Assembly: GCA_017880705.1 (NCBI GenBank)
Contig: JADGRS010000180.1
Span: 1-6,639, forward strand
Origin: Burkholderiales bacterium
Lineage (GTDB): Bacteria > Pseudomonadota > Gammaproteobacteria > Burkholderiales > Usitatibacteraceae
Direction: 5' to 3'
DNA length: 6,639 nucleotides
The translations under genes and the position numbers were made by a program. The notes under the pieces were generated by a model. The model made no database searches. It saw nothing but the letters and a program-made list of their open reading frames with translations, and was not told where the DNA came from. Shown in pieces: positions 1 through 6,266 of the stretch (the first letter of the stretch is position 1; each line of letters begins with the position of its first letter).

Positions 1-12
1 GCGCGGCTGCGG

Positions 13-252
13 CTAGGCGTCTTGCGAATGCTCAAGCGGGACCGTGACCGGCCGCGCCGGGACCACCGTGGAGATCGCGTGCTTGTACACCATCTGAGTC
101 ACGGTGTTCTTGAGGAGCACGACGTACTGGTCGAAGGATTCGATCTGGCCCTGCAGCTTGATGCCGTTCACCAGGTAGATCGAGACCGGTACATGCTCTT
201 TGCGCAACGTGTTGAGGAACGGGTCTTGGAGTAATTGGCCCTTGTTGCTCAT
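13..252 (-). CDS. hfq: RNA chaperone Hfq
   Basis: A complete 79-residue Sm-like protein, expected to form a hexameric ring that binds small RNAs and mRNAs in the cytoplasm and promotes their pairing. The Sm fold spans about residues 8-67. The proximal-face uridine-binding residues are visible: Gln9, Gln42, Tyr43 (Phe in E. coli) and the YKH signature at 56-58. The distal-face adenine-binding residues Tyr26 and Lys32 lie within [10 protein letters not shown]. The rim patch reads RKEH (17-20), where E. coli has RRER. The C-terminal tail is short, about 12 residues after the core. The ATG is preceded by an AAGGGG ribosome-binding site 7 nt away, and the stop is TAG. The gene lies 145 bp after der; hflX would be expected next but is outside the window. 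Identity is near certain because the core is almost identical to E. coli Hfq. Confidence 0.98.
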   Translation of the reverse strand: MSNKGQLLQDPFLNTLRKEHVPVSIYLVNGIKLQGQIESFDQYVVLLKNTVTQMVYKHAISTVVPARPVTVPLEHSQDA

Positions 253-259
253 TGTTCTG

Positions 260-265
260 CCCCTT
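260..265 (-). promoter_or_regulatory. Ribosome binding site of hfq
   Basis: On the minus strand the sequence AAGGGG stands 7 nt before the hfq ATG. It is a good match to the anti-Shine-Dalgarno sequence and supports the start at 252. It lies at the downstream end of a purine-rich stretch in the hfq leader. Confidence 0.7.
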
Positions 266-314
266 TTCTCTCTTCGGGTTTCCCGGTCTACGCCGGGCCG
301 TTGCCTGCAAATGG

Positions 315-343
315 ACTTTACTGCAAAGCAGCATTTTTATCCA
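315..343 (-). promoter_or_regulatory. Possible sigma-70-type promoter of hfq
   Basis: On the minus strand TGGATA (338-343, four of six against TTGACA) and TAAAGT (315-320, four of six against TATAAT) are separated by 17 bp. They sit in the AT-richest part of the der-hfq spacer. Transcription would start near position 308, giving a leader of about 55 nt. Both hexamers are weak, and other pairings are possible in this AT-rich patch, for example the nearby TAAAAA as -10. An independent hfq promoter is plausible from the 145-bp gap, but this exact site is inference. Confidence 0.28.
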
Positions 344-397
344 TCCAACCAAGGGACAACGCGCTCTTGGTCTAGTTCCTAGGGTGCGGTTTTCGAC

Positions 398-1792
398 CTA
401 TCCGTAGCGGCGCTTGGAGACGATCTTGCGTCGGCGGCGCTGCGCATCCTGCTTTTCCGTCAAGGGCTTGTGGCGGCCCTCGAAGGGATTCGTCGACGAA
501 CGCAGCTCGATCCGCAGCGGCGTTCCCTTGAGCTTGAAATGCTTGCGAAATGTGCTTTCGAGGTAACGCTTGTAAGGCTCCTTCACGCCATCCAGGCCCG
601 ATCCGTGGATCACCACCGTGGGCGGGTTCTGCCCGCCCTGGTGCGCATAGCGCATCTTCGGGCGGAAGCGGCCCGACATCGGCGGCTGCTGCTGCTCCAC
701 GGCCGCCTGCAATGCGCGCGTGAGCTTCGGCGTCGGGATCTTCGCCATCGCCGCGGCGAACGCAATGTCGACCGCCTTCAGCAGCGGCTTGATGCCCGTG
801 CCCATGCGCGCCGAGATCGGAACGAACTCCGCGAAGTCCAGGAAGAAGAGCTTGCGCTCGAGGTCCGTCTTCACTTCCTTGCGCTTGTCGGCGTCGATGG
901 CATCCACCTTGTTGACCGCGACCACGAGCGAGCGTCCCGATTCGAGGATGTAGCCGCCGATGTGCGCGTCCTGCTCGGCGATGTCGCTCTCGGCGTCGAC
1001 CACGAGGACCACCACGTTCGCGCGCTCGATCGCCTGCAGCGTCTTCACCACGGAGAACTTCTCCACAGACTCGAACACCTTTCCCTTGCGCCTTATTCCC
1101 GCGGTGTCGACGAGCGTGTAGCGCTTGCCCTCCCACTCGAGCTCGACCTCGATCGCGTCGCGGGTGGTGCCCGGCTGGTCGAAGGCGATCATCCGCTCCT
1201 CGCCCAGGAGGCGGTTCACGAGCGTGGACTTGCCGACGTTGGGGCGGCCGACGATCGCCACGCGCGGGTGGTCCTGCACCTGCTCCTCGGGCTCCTCGAC
1301 GGGAAACGGCGCGAGCGCGTCGTCGATGAGGCTCTTCACGCCCTCGCCGTGCTCGGCGGAAATGGCGCTGGGCATGCCCAACCCCAGCTCGTGGAATTCC
1401 GCGGTCACGATCTCGAGGCGCATTCCCTCGGTCTTGTTGACGACGAGGATCACGCTGGTGCCCGATTCGCGAAGCTGCTGCGCGATGCGCCGGTCCTGCG
1501 GCGAGAGCCCCGCGCGGCCGTCGACGATGAAAAGGACCACGTCGGCCTCGGCGATCGCCTCGCGCGCCTGGCGCGCCATCTCCGACATGATGCCGTCCTT
1601 CGCGACCGGCTCGAAGCCTCCGGTGTCGACGACGATGAACTGCTTGTCGCCCAGGCGGCCCTGGCCATAGTGGCGGTCGCGCGTGAGGCCCGGAAGATCC
1701 GCGACCAGCGCGTCTCGCGAGCGCGTGAGGCGGTTGAACAGCGTCGACTTGCCGACGTTTGGCCGACCTACCAGCACCACGGTCGGCTTCAC
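398..1792 (-). CDS. der: Ribosome-associated double GTPase Der (EngA)
   Basis: A complete 464-residue protein with two tandem GTPase domains and a KH-like C-terminal domain. Der acts in maturation and stability of the 50S ribosomal subunit. GTPase domain 1 shows the P-loop GRPNVGKST (9-17), DTGG (56-59) and an NKTE base-recognition motif (119-122). Domain 2 shows a second GRPNVGKST (182-190), DTAG (229-232), NKVD (294-297) and SA (327-328). The KH-like domain covers roughly 355-445 and ends in a very basic tail with QRRRRK and SKRRYG. The start is GTG: an in-frame TAG lies 15 nt upstream (1808-1810), and the first P-loop begins at residue 9, as is normal. A modest GAGAAG ribosome-binding site stands 4 nt before the GTG. 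The length is typical for Der, somewhat shorter than the 490 residues of E. coli. bamB lies upstream across a 157-bp spacer. Confidence 0.97.
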   Translation of the reverse strand: MKPTVVLVGRPNVGKSTLFNRLTRSRDALVADLPGLTRDRHYGQGRLGDKQFIVVDTGGFEPVAKDGIMSEMARQAREAIAEADVVLFIVDGRAGLSPQDRRIAQQLRESGTSVILVVNKTEGMRLEIVTAEFHELGLGMPSAISAEHGEGVKSLIDDALAPFPVEEPEEQVQDHPRVAIVGRPNVGKSTLVNRLLGEERMIAFDQPGTTRDAIEVELEWEGKRYTLVDTAGIRRKGKVFESVEKFSVVKTLQAIERANVVVLVVDAESDIAEQDAHIGGYILESGRSLVVAVNKVDAIDADKRKEVKTDLERKLFFLDFAEFVPISARMGTGIKPLLKAVDIAFAAAMAKIPTPKLTRALQAAVEQQQPPMSGRFRPKMRYAHQGGQNPPTVVIHGSGLDGVKEPYKRYLESTFRKHFKLKGTPLRIELRSSTNPFEGRHKPLTEKQDAQRRRRKIVSKRRYG

Positions 1793-1816
1793 TTCGCTTC
1801 TCGCGTGCTAAGGCGA

Positions 1817-1936
1817 TATCCGCAGATAAACGCAGATGAACGCGGTAACCCCATTCGATTGTTCACACCCTCACCATGGCCACTCATCGATCAATCACGT
1901 AGGTCAACTGCGTTCATTTGCGTTTATCTGCGGATA
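1817..1936. repeat. 120-bp inverted-repeat element between bamB and der
   Basis: Two 30-nt arms, 1817-1846 and 1907-1936, are inverted copies matching at 28 of 30 positions around a 60-nt centre. The mismatches are at 1835/1918 and 1844/1909. Each arm is itself built of 10-bp units: CGCAGATAAA, CGCAGATGAA and CGCGGT on the left, with CGCAGATAAA, CGCAAATGAA and CGCAGT as the reverse complement of the right. The element is about 50% G+C, clearly below the flanking genes. It begins 13 nt after the bamB stop and ends 24 nt before the der start. I see no open frame worth calling in the centre and no convincing target-site duplication. It could be a MITE-like or REP-like dispersed repeat. A transcript through it could fold into a long hairpin. 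There is no T-run beside it to make it a standard intrinsic terminator. Confidence 0.9.
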
Positions 1937-1949
1937 CCGGTCTAGCGAA

Positions 1950-3101
1950 TCAGATCCGGACGAGCAGCACGGAGCCGCCGGCGGTCTGGACGATGAGACC
2001 GCCCGCGATGGGGACGAGCGATTGGATCGCGGTGCCGTCGGTGGCGAGGCGCCCGACGATGTCGCCGTTGTCCGGCGACAGGACGTGGAGGTAGCCCTGG
2101 TAGTCGCCGACGACGACGCGCGCGTCGACGATCACCGGCGCGGTGAGCCTGCGGTACTGGAGCTTGTCCTGCTTCCACACGCTCGCGCCCTGCGCCTTGT
2201 CGAGGGCCTGCACGGCGCTCGAGTCGTCGACCACGTAGATGTTCTTCCCGTCGCGGGCGAGCGCGCGGGAGGTCGAGACGTCGCGCGACCACACCATGTT
2301 GCGCGACTGGATCTCGAAGCACGCGACCTTTCCCTGGAAGGCGCCGGCGCATACCTGCGCGCCGTCGATCACGGGCAGCCCCGCGACATCGGCGATGCGC
2401 TCGAGCTCCGTTGCGCCGCGCGGCAGCGCCACGGAGACTTCCCACGTGAGCTTGCCGTCCTCGAGGTCGAGCGCCAGGAGCTTGCCGTTCGGATAGCCCG
2501 CCACGACGTCGCGCCCGACGGCGAGCACGCCCGCTTCGCTTCGCAGCAGGAGCGGCGGCATCGCGCGCTGGAACACCCACTTGCGCTTGCCGTCGTCGCT
2601 GGCCAACCCGAGGATCCTGCCGTCGGTCACGCGCACCACGACGACGTTCGATCCGATCGCGGCGGGCGCGATCACCTCGCCCCCGACGGGGCTCGTCCAC
2701 AACGCCTTGCCGTTCATGTCGAGCGCGATCACCTCGCCCTTCGAGGTGCCGGCGATGATCTTCCCGTCGCCCACCTCGAGACCGCCCGAGAGGCGCTTCT
2801 TCGCGTCGAACTTCGAGGCGACGCGGCCGGTGTCCTCGTCGAAGACCGAGACGGTGCCGTCGGCCGCCGCCGCGTAGACGTGCCCGCCCTGCGAAACGGG
2901 CCTGAAGCTGAAGCCCTGCGACTTCCCGGCGTTCGCGGTCCAGATCACGCGCGGCGTGACCTGCACGTTGATCGGCGAGAGCGGCGTGGGCAAGTGGGCG
3001 GGCGCCGTCTTGAAGCCGAGGGCCACCAGCGGATTCCAGCTGCTGCAGCCGGCGAGCGCCAGCGCCGCGGCGGCGAGGAGCGCGATGCGAAGCGGCTTCA
3101 T
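1950..3101 (-). CDS. bamB: Outer membrane assembly lipoprotein BamB
   Basis: A complete 383-residue lipoprotein of the BAM complex, which folds and inserts beta-barrel proteins into the outer membrane; BamB binds BamA directly. The signal peptide MKPLRIALLAAAALALAGC ends in a lipobox LAGC with lipidated Cys19. Residue +2 is Ser, consistent with outer-membrane sorting. The rest is a PQQ-like beta-propeller with repeated blades such as DGTVSVFDEDTG (81-92), KGEVIALDMNGKALW (121-135) and NGKLLALDLEDGKLTW (205-220). ELERIADV (232-239) corresponds to the conserved loop that contacts BamA in E. coli. The frame stays open 96 codons upstream, but the ATG at 3101 is chosen because it gives the signal peptide, has a strong GGGAGG site 6 nt upstream, and overlaps the previous stop as ATGA. 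The E. coli protein has 392 residues. Confidence 0.96.
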   Translation of the reverse strand: MKPLRIALLAAAALALAGCSSWNPLVALGFKTAPAHLPTPLSPINVQVTPRVIWTANAGKSQGFSFRPVSQGGHVYAAAADGTVSVFDEDTGRVASKFDAKKRLSGGLEVGDGKIIAGTSKGEVIALDMNGKALWTSPVGGEVIAPAAIGSNVVVVRVTDGRILGLASDDGKRKWVFQRAMPPLLLRSEAGVLAVGRDVVAGYPNGKLLALDLEDGKLTWEVSVALPRGATELERIADVAGLPVIDGAQVCAGAFQGKVACFEIQSRNMVWSRDVSTSRALARDGKNIYVVDDSSAVQALDKAQGASVWKQDKLQYRRLTAPVIVDARVVVGDYQGYLHVLSPDNGDIVGRLATDGTAIQSLVPIAGGLIVQTAGGSVLLVRI

Positions 3102-3736
3102 TGCGCGCCTCCCAGGGCGTTCAGCTTCGTCTCCGCGATGTTCCTCACGGGATTGCGCGGGCTCGACTTGTCGATCGCGAGCTTGTAGGCCGCGCGCGCC
3201 TCGTCGAGGCGGCCCTGCGCGAGCATGATGTCGCCGCGCAGGTCCGAGGCGAGGGGCACGAACGCCTCGTCCTTGTTGCCGTCGAGGGTCTTCAGCGCCT
3301 CGTCGAATTTCTTCTGCTCCATGAGGATCGCGGCGAGGCGCACGCGCGCGATGCCGCGGTGCTCCTCGGCGCCGTTCGCCATCACCCACTCGAGCTGCTT
3401 CCTCGCCTCGTCGAGCTTGCCCGCGTCGAACGCGCTCTTCGCCAGCACGAGGGCAGCTTCCGAGGCGAAGAAGGAGCCGGGATGCTTCGCGATGAGCGCC
3501 TGGGCCGTCTCGGGCACCTTCTTCGCGTCATTCGCCTTCAGGGCCTCCTCGACCGGCTGGTACATCGCCGCGGCATCCTCGGCGGTGCTCGCCTTCCAGT
3601 AGATCCAGCCGCGATAACCCGAGAACGCGACGGCGGCCGCGACCACGGCGCCCAGCACATACCAGCGGTTGTCTTCCCACCAGGCCTTCAGCTCTGCGAT
3701 GCGTTCCTGCTCTTCGAAATCGTACGATCCGGACAT
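3098..3736 (-). CDS. yfgM: YfgM-family membrane-anchored TPR protein
   Basis: A complete 212-residue inner-membrane protein with its bulk in the periplasm. The cytoplasmic start MSGSYDFEEQERIAELKAWW is the family hallmark (acidic, then LKAWW). A single membrane segment follows at about residues 26-47, with an Ala/Val-rich core. The remainder is helical and TPR-like, for example ASEAALVLAKSAFDAGKLDEA (91-111) and RGDIMLAQGRLDEARAAYKLA (167-187). In E. coli YfgM is a partner of PpiD at the SecYEG translocon and takes part in periplasmic chaperone traffic; here that role is inferred from the family and the conserved position. The gene begins 9 bp after hisS. Its AAGG ribosome-binding site overlaps the hisS stop (TAAGG), and its TGA overlaps the bamB ATG. 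The 1:1 neighbourhood hisS-yfgM-bamB-der matches E. coli. Confidence 0.92.
   Translation of the reverse strand: MSGSYDFEEQERIAELKAWWEDNRWYVLGAVVAAAVAFSGYRGWIYWKASTAEDAAAMYQPVEEALKANDAKKVPETAQALIAKHPGSFFASEAALVLAKSAFDAGKLDEARKQLEWVMANGAEEHRGIARVRLAAILMEQKKFDEALKTLDGNKDEAFVPLASDLRGDIMLAQGRLDEARAAYKLAIDKSSPRNPVRNIAETKLNALGGAQ
3108..3113 (-). promoter_or_regulatory. Strong ribosome binding site fixing the bamB start
   Basis: GGGAGG on the minus strand stands 6 nt before the bamB ATG. It lies inside the last codons of the yfgM-like gene. It decides the start within a frame that stays open almost 300 nt further upstream. It also means bamB can initiate on its own as well as by coupling through the ATGA overlap. 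Confidence 0.8.
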
Positions 3737-3745
3737 GGGATTGCC

Positions 3746-4993
3746 TTATCTGATGTGTTCGATTGCCTCGCGAAGCGCGAGCATCTTCTGCTCGCCCGCT
3801 CCGCGCAGGGATTTCACGGTCAACTTGGCGGCGCTCACCTCGTCCTCGCCCAGGATCACCGCGTAGCGCGCGCCGCTCGCGTCGGCTTTCTTCATCTGCG
3901 ACTTGAAGCTGCCGCCCGCCCCGAGGATCACGCAGAGCCCCGCGTCGCGCAACTTCTCCGAGGCCTTCCATGCCTCGATCCCCGCCGCCTCGCCGGCGTG
4001 CACGAGGAAGACGTCGGGCTCGAACGAGGACTCGCCTCCGGCTGCCTGCAGCGCAAGGAGCAGGCGCTCGACGCCCATCCCGAAGCCGCACGCCGGCGTG
4101 GGCTTGCCGCCGAGCTGTTCGAACAGCGCATCGTAGCGCCCGCCGCCGGCGATGGTGGACTGCGCGCCGATGTCGGGCGAGACCCATTCGAAGACCGTGC
4201 GGTTGTAGTAGTCGAGCCCGCGCACCAGGCGCGAATTCACGCGATAGGCGACGCCGGCTTCGTCGAGCAAGACCTTGAGCGCGGCGAAATGCTCGGCCGC
4301 GGCGTCGCCGAGCTGGTCGAGGATGCGCGGCGCGCCCTCGATCATCGACTGCATCGCCGGGTTCTTCGAATCGAGGATGCGCAGCGGGTTGCTGTGCAGC
4401 CGGCGGCGCGCGTCCTCGTCGAGGACTGTCGCGTGCTTCTCGAAATACGCGATGAGCTTCTCGCGGTGCGCCTTGCGGTCGGACGCGTCTCCGATGGAGT
4501 TCACCTGCAGCTCGACCCTCGCGATGCCGAGGGACTTCCACAGCCGTGCGAGCATCACGATCTGCTCGGCGTCCACGTCGGGGCCCTCGAAGCCGAGCGC
4601 CTCCACGTCGAACTGGTTGAACTGGCGGTAGCGCCCCTTCTGCGGGCGTTCGTAGCGGAAGATCGGCCCCACGGTCCACACGCGCATCGGGCCGTTGTAG
4701 AGGAAGTTGTGCTCGATCGCGGAGCGCACGATGCCGGCCGTCGCCTCGGGACGCAGCGCGAGGCTCTCGCCGTTGCGGTCCTCGAAGACGTACATTTCCT
4801 TCTCGACGATGTCGGTGACTTCACCCAGGCCACGCACGAAGAGCGCGGTGGGCTCGACGATGGGCGTACGCATGTTGCGATAGCCGTACTGCTCGAAGAC
4901 GCGGCGCGCGTGGTCCTCGAGCCTCTGCCAAAGCGGGCTTTGATCCGGCAGCAGGTCTTCCATGCCGCGGATGGCCTGGATCTTCGCGCTCAT
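3746..4993 (-). CDS. hisS: Histidine-tRNA ligase (HisRS)
   Basis: A complete 415-residue class IIa aminoacyl-tRNA synthetase that attaches histidine to tRNA-His in the cytoplasm using ATP. The N-terminal IRGMEDLLP (8-16) is typical. LALRPE (78-83) precedes the motif 2 loop [16 protein letters not shown] (112-127). The histidine-binding signature [15 protein letters not shown] (256-270) carries the catalytic Arg258. Motif 3 is GFGMGVERL (303-311). The C-terminal anticodon-binding domain starts near residue 325 ([10 protein letters not shown]) and ends at HIR. The length is close to the 424 residues of E. coli. The frame is open upstream into ispG, but the ATG at 4993 gives the standard N-terminus and overlaps the ispG stop as ATGA. 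No good Shine-Dalgarno is visible, so translation is probably coupled to ispG. All expected catalytic motifs are present, and this is not the HisZ paralogue. Confidence 0.98.
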   Translation of the reverse strand: MSAKIQAIRGMEDLLPDQSPLWQRLEDHARRVFEQYGYRNMRTPIVEPTALFVRGLGEVTDIVEKEMYVFEDRNGESLALRPEATAGIVRSAIEHNFLYNGPMRVWTVGPIFRYERPQKGRYRQFNQFDVEALGFEGPDVDAEQIVMLARLWKSLGIARVELQVNSIGDASDRKAHREKLIAYFEKHATVLDEDARRRLHSNPLRILDSKNPAMQSMIEGAPRILDQLGDAAAEHFAALKVLLDEAGVAYRVNSRLVRGLDYYNRTVFEWVSPDIGAQSTIAGGGRYDALFEQLGGKPTPACGFGMGVERLLLALQAAGGESSFEPDVFLVHAGEAAGIEAWKASEKLRDAGLCVILGAGGSFKSQMKKADASGARYAVILGEDEVSAAKLTVKSLRGAGEQKMLALREAIEHIR

Positions 4994-6261
4994 GGGGCGG
5001 TCCGGATGGGAATGGATTCGAGGCGCGAGGCGCGGGGCGCGGGGCGCGAGCCGCCGTAGTGCGACTTCACGTAGGCCTCGACGATCGCCTGGAATTCCTC
5101 GGCGATGCGTTCGCCTTTCAGCGTCACCGTCTTCTGGCCGTCCACGTACACGGGCGCCACGGGCTTCTCGCCCGAGCCCGGCAGCGAGATGCCGATGTTG
5201 GCGAGCTTCGATTCGCCGGGCCCGTTCACCACGCAGCCCATCACCGCGACGTGCATCTCCTCGACGCCGGGATGGCGCGCCTTCCACACCGGCATCTGCT
5301 CGCGCAAGTACGTCTGGATCTTGTCGGCGAGCTCCTGGAAGAAGGTGCTCGTGGTGCGTCCGCATCCCGGGCAGGCCGAAACCTGGGGCGTGAACGCGCG
5401 CAGCCCCATCGTCTGCAGGATCTCCTGCGCGACGAGGACTTCCTTGGTGCGGTCGCCGCCGGGCTCGGGCGTGAGCGAGACGCGGATCGTGTCGCCGATG
5501 CCCTCCTGGAGGAGGACGCCCATCGCCGCGGTCGAGGCGACGATGCCCTTGGAGCCCATGCCCGCCTCGGTGAGCCCCAGGTGCAGCGCGTAATCGCATT
5601 GCGCCGCGAGCTCGCGGTAGACGCCGATGAGATCCTGCACGGCCGAAACCTTGCACGAGAGCACGATGCGCTCCGCGGGAAGGCCGATCTCGCGCGCCTT
5701 GGCGGCGCTCTCGAGCGCCGAGCGAATCAGCGCATCGCGCATCACCTCGTCCGCTTCCTTGGGTTTCGCGAGGCGCGCGTTCTCGTCCATCATGCGCGCC
5801 AGGAGCTCGGGGTCGAGCGAGCCCCAGTTCACGCCGATGCGCACGGGCTTCCCGTGCTCGATCGCCTTCTCGATCATCGTCGCGAACTGCTCGTCGCGCT
5901 TCGTGCCATGGCCCACGTTGCCTGGGTTGATCCGGTACTTGTCGAGGACCGCGGCGCACTCCGGCACCTGCGCGAGGATCTTGTGCCCGTTGAAGTGGAA
6001 GTCGCCGACCAGCGGAACGCTGACGCCCATGGACTCGAGGCGGCGGCGGATCTCCGGCACCTGCTTCGCCGCCTCGACCGTGTTCACGGTGATGCGCACG
6101 ATTTCCGAGCCCGCGCGGGCGAGCGCCGCGACCTGCGCCGCCGTGGCGGCCGCGTCCTCGGTGTCGGTGTTCGTCATCGATTGCACGAGCACGGGCGCGT
6201 CGCCCCCGATCACCTTGTCGGCGACCCGGACAGGGCGCGAGATGCGTCTGGCTGGAACCAT
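4990..6261 (-). CDS. ispG: (E)-4-hydroxy-3-methylbut-2-enyl-diphosphate synthase IspG (GcpE)
   Basis: A complete 423-residue cytoplasmic iron-sulfur enzyme of the MEP isoprenoid pathway, converting MEcPP to HMBPP. The N-terminal barrel carries [12 protein letters not shown] (25-36), the GDFHFNGH segment (86-93), RINPGNVG (110-117) and HLGLTEAG (227-234). The C-terminal domain shows the 4Fe-4S ligands Cys297 and Cys300 in SACPGCGRT, Cys343 in [10 protein letters not shown], and the following Glu350. The protein is about 50 residues longer than E. coli IspG (372), partly through an extra stretch around 150-190 that I believe is usual in Betaproteobacteria. The last 20 or so residues, [21 protein letters not shown], are encoded by a 7-bp repeat and what follows it, and look like a late addition. 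The ATG at 6261 lies 5 bp after rodZ and has no clear ribosome-binding site. The stop overlaps hisS as ATGA. Confidence 0.97.
   Translation of the reverse strand: MVPARRISRPVRVADKVIGGDAPVLVQSMTNTDTEDAAATAAQVAALARAGSEIVRITVNTVEAAKQVPEIRRRLESMGVSVPLVGDFHFNGHKILAQVPECAAVLDKYRINPGNVGHGTKRDEQFATMIEKAIEHGKPVRIGVNWGSLDPELLARMMDENARLAKPKEADEVMRDALIRSALESAAKAREIGLPAERIVLSCKVSAVQDLIGVYRELAAQCDYALHLGLTEAGMGSKGIVASTAAMGVLLQEGIGDTIRVSLTPEPGGDRTKEVLVAQEILQTMGLRAFTPQVSACPGCGRTTSTFFQELADKIQTYLREQMPVWKARHPGVEEMHVAVMGCVVNGPGESKLANIGISLPGSGEKPVAPVYVDGQKTVTLKGERIAEEFQAIVEAYVKSHYGGSRPAPRASRLESIPIRTAP
5020..5047. repeat. Heptanucleotide tandem repeat inside the 3' end of ispG
   Basis: On the plus strand four adjacent 7-bp units read GAGGCGC, GAGGCGC, GGGGCGC and GGGGCGC, followed by a partial GAG. 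On the coding strand the unit is GCGCCYC. Seven is not a multiple of three, so the repeat passes through all three frames and encodes the Arg/Pro/Ala/Ser-rich part of the IspG tail (about residues 405-414). It lies 27 nt before the hisS start. Changing the copy number by one would shift the frame of the ispG end. Confidence 0.85.
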
Positions 6262-6266
6262 GGGAA

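Noticed and set aside
371..384. CCTAGG palindrome and two CTAG tetramers just after the der stop, as a terminator or binding site.
   Set aside because: The arms are only 4-6 bp with no T-run. CTAG is rare in proteobacteria, but two copies in 11 bp alone do not support a feature.
1882..1910. TTGACC on the minus strand inside the bamB-der spacer as a -35 box for a der promoter.
   Set aside because: No acceptable -10 hexamer lies 16-18 bp downstream, so I do not call a promoter.
1801..1950. A target-site duplication around the 120-bp element (CTA at 1808-1810 and 1942-1944).
   Set aside because: Three shared bases at unequal distances from the arm ends are not evidence of insertion.
3101..5059. 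Very long open frames on the plus strand opposite hisS, yfgM, bamB and der (up to about 650 codons).
   Set aside because: They lie antisense to genes with clear family motifs, their translations are Arg/Ala/His-rich with no recognisable domain, and they follow from the high G+C third positions of the real genes.
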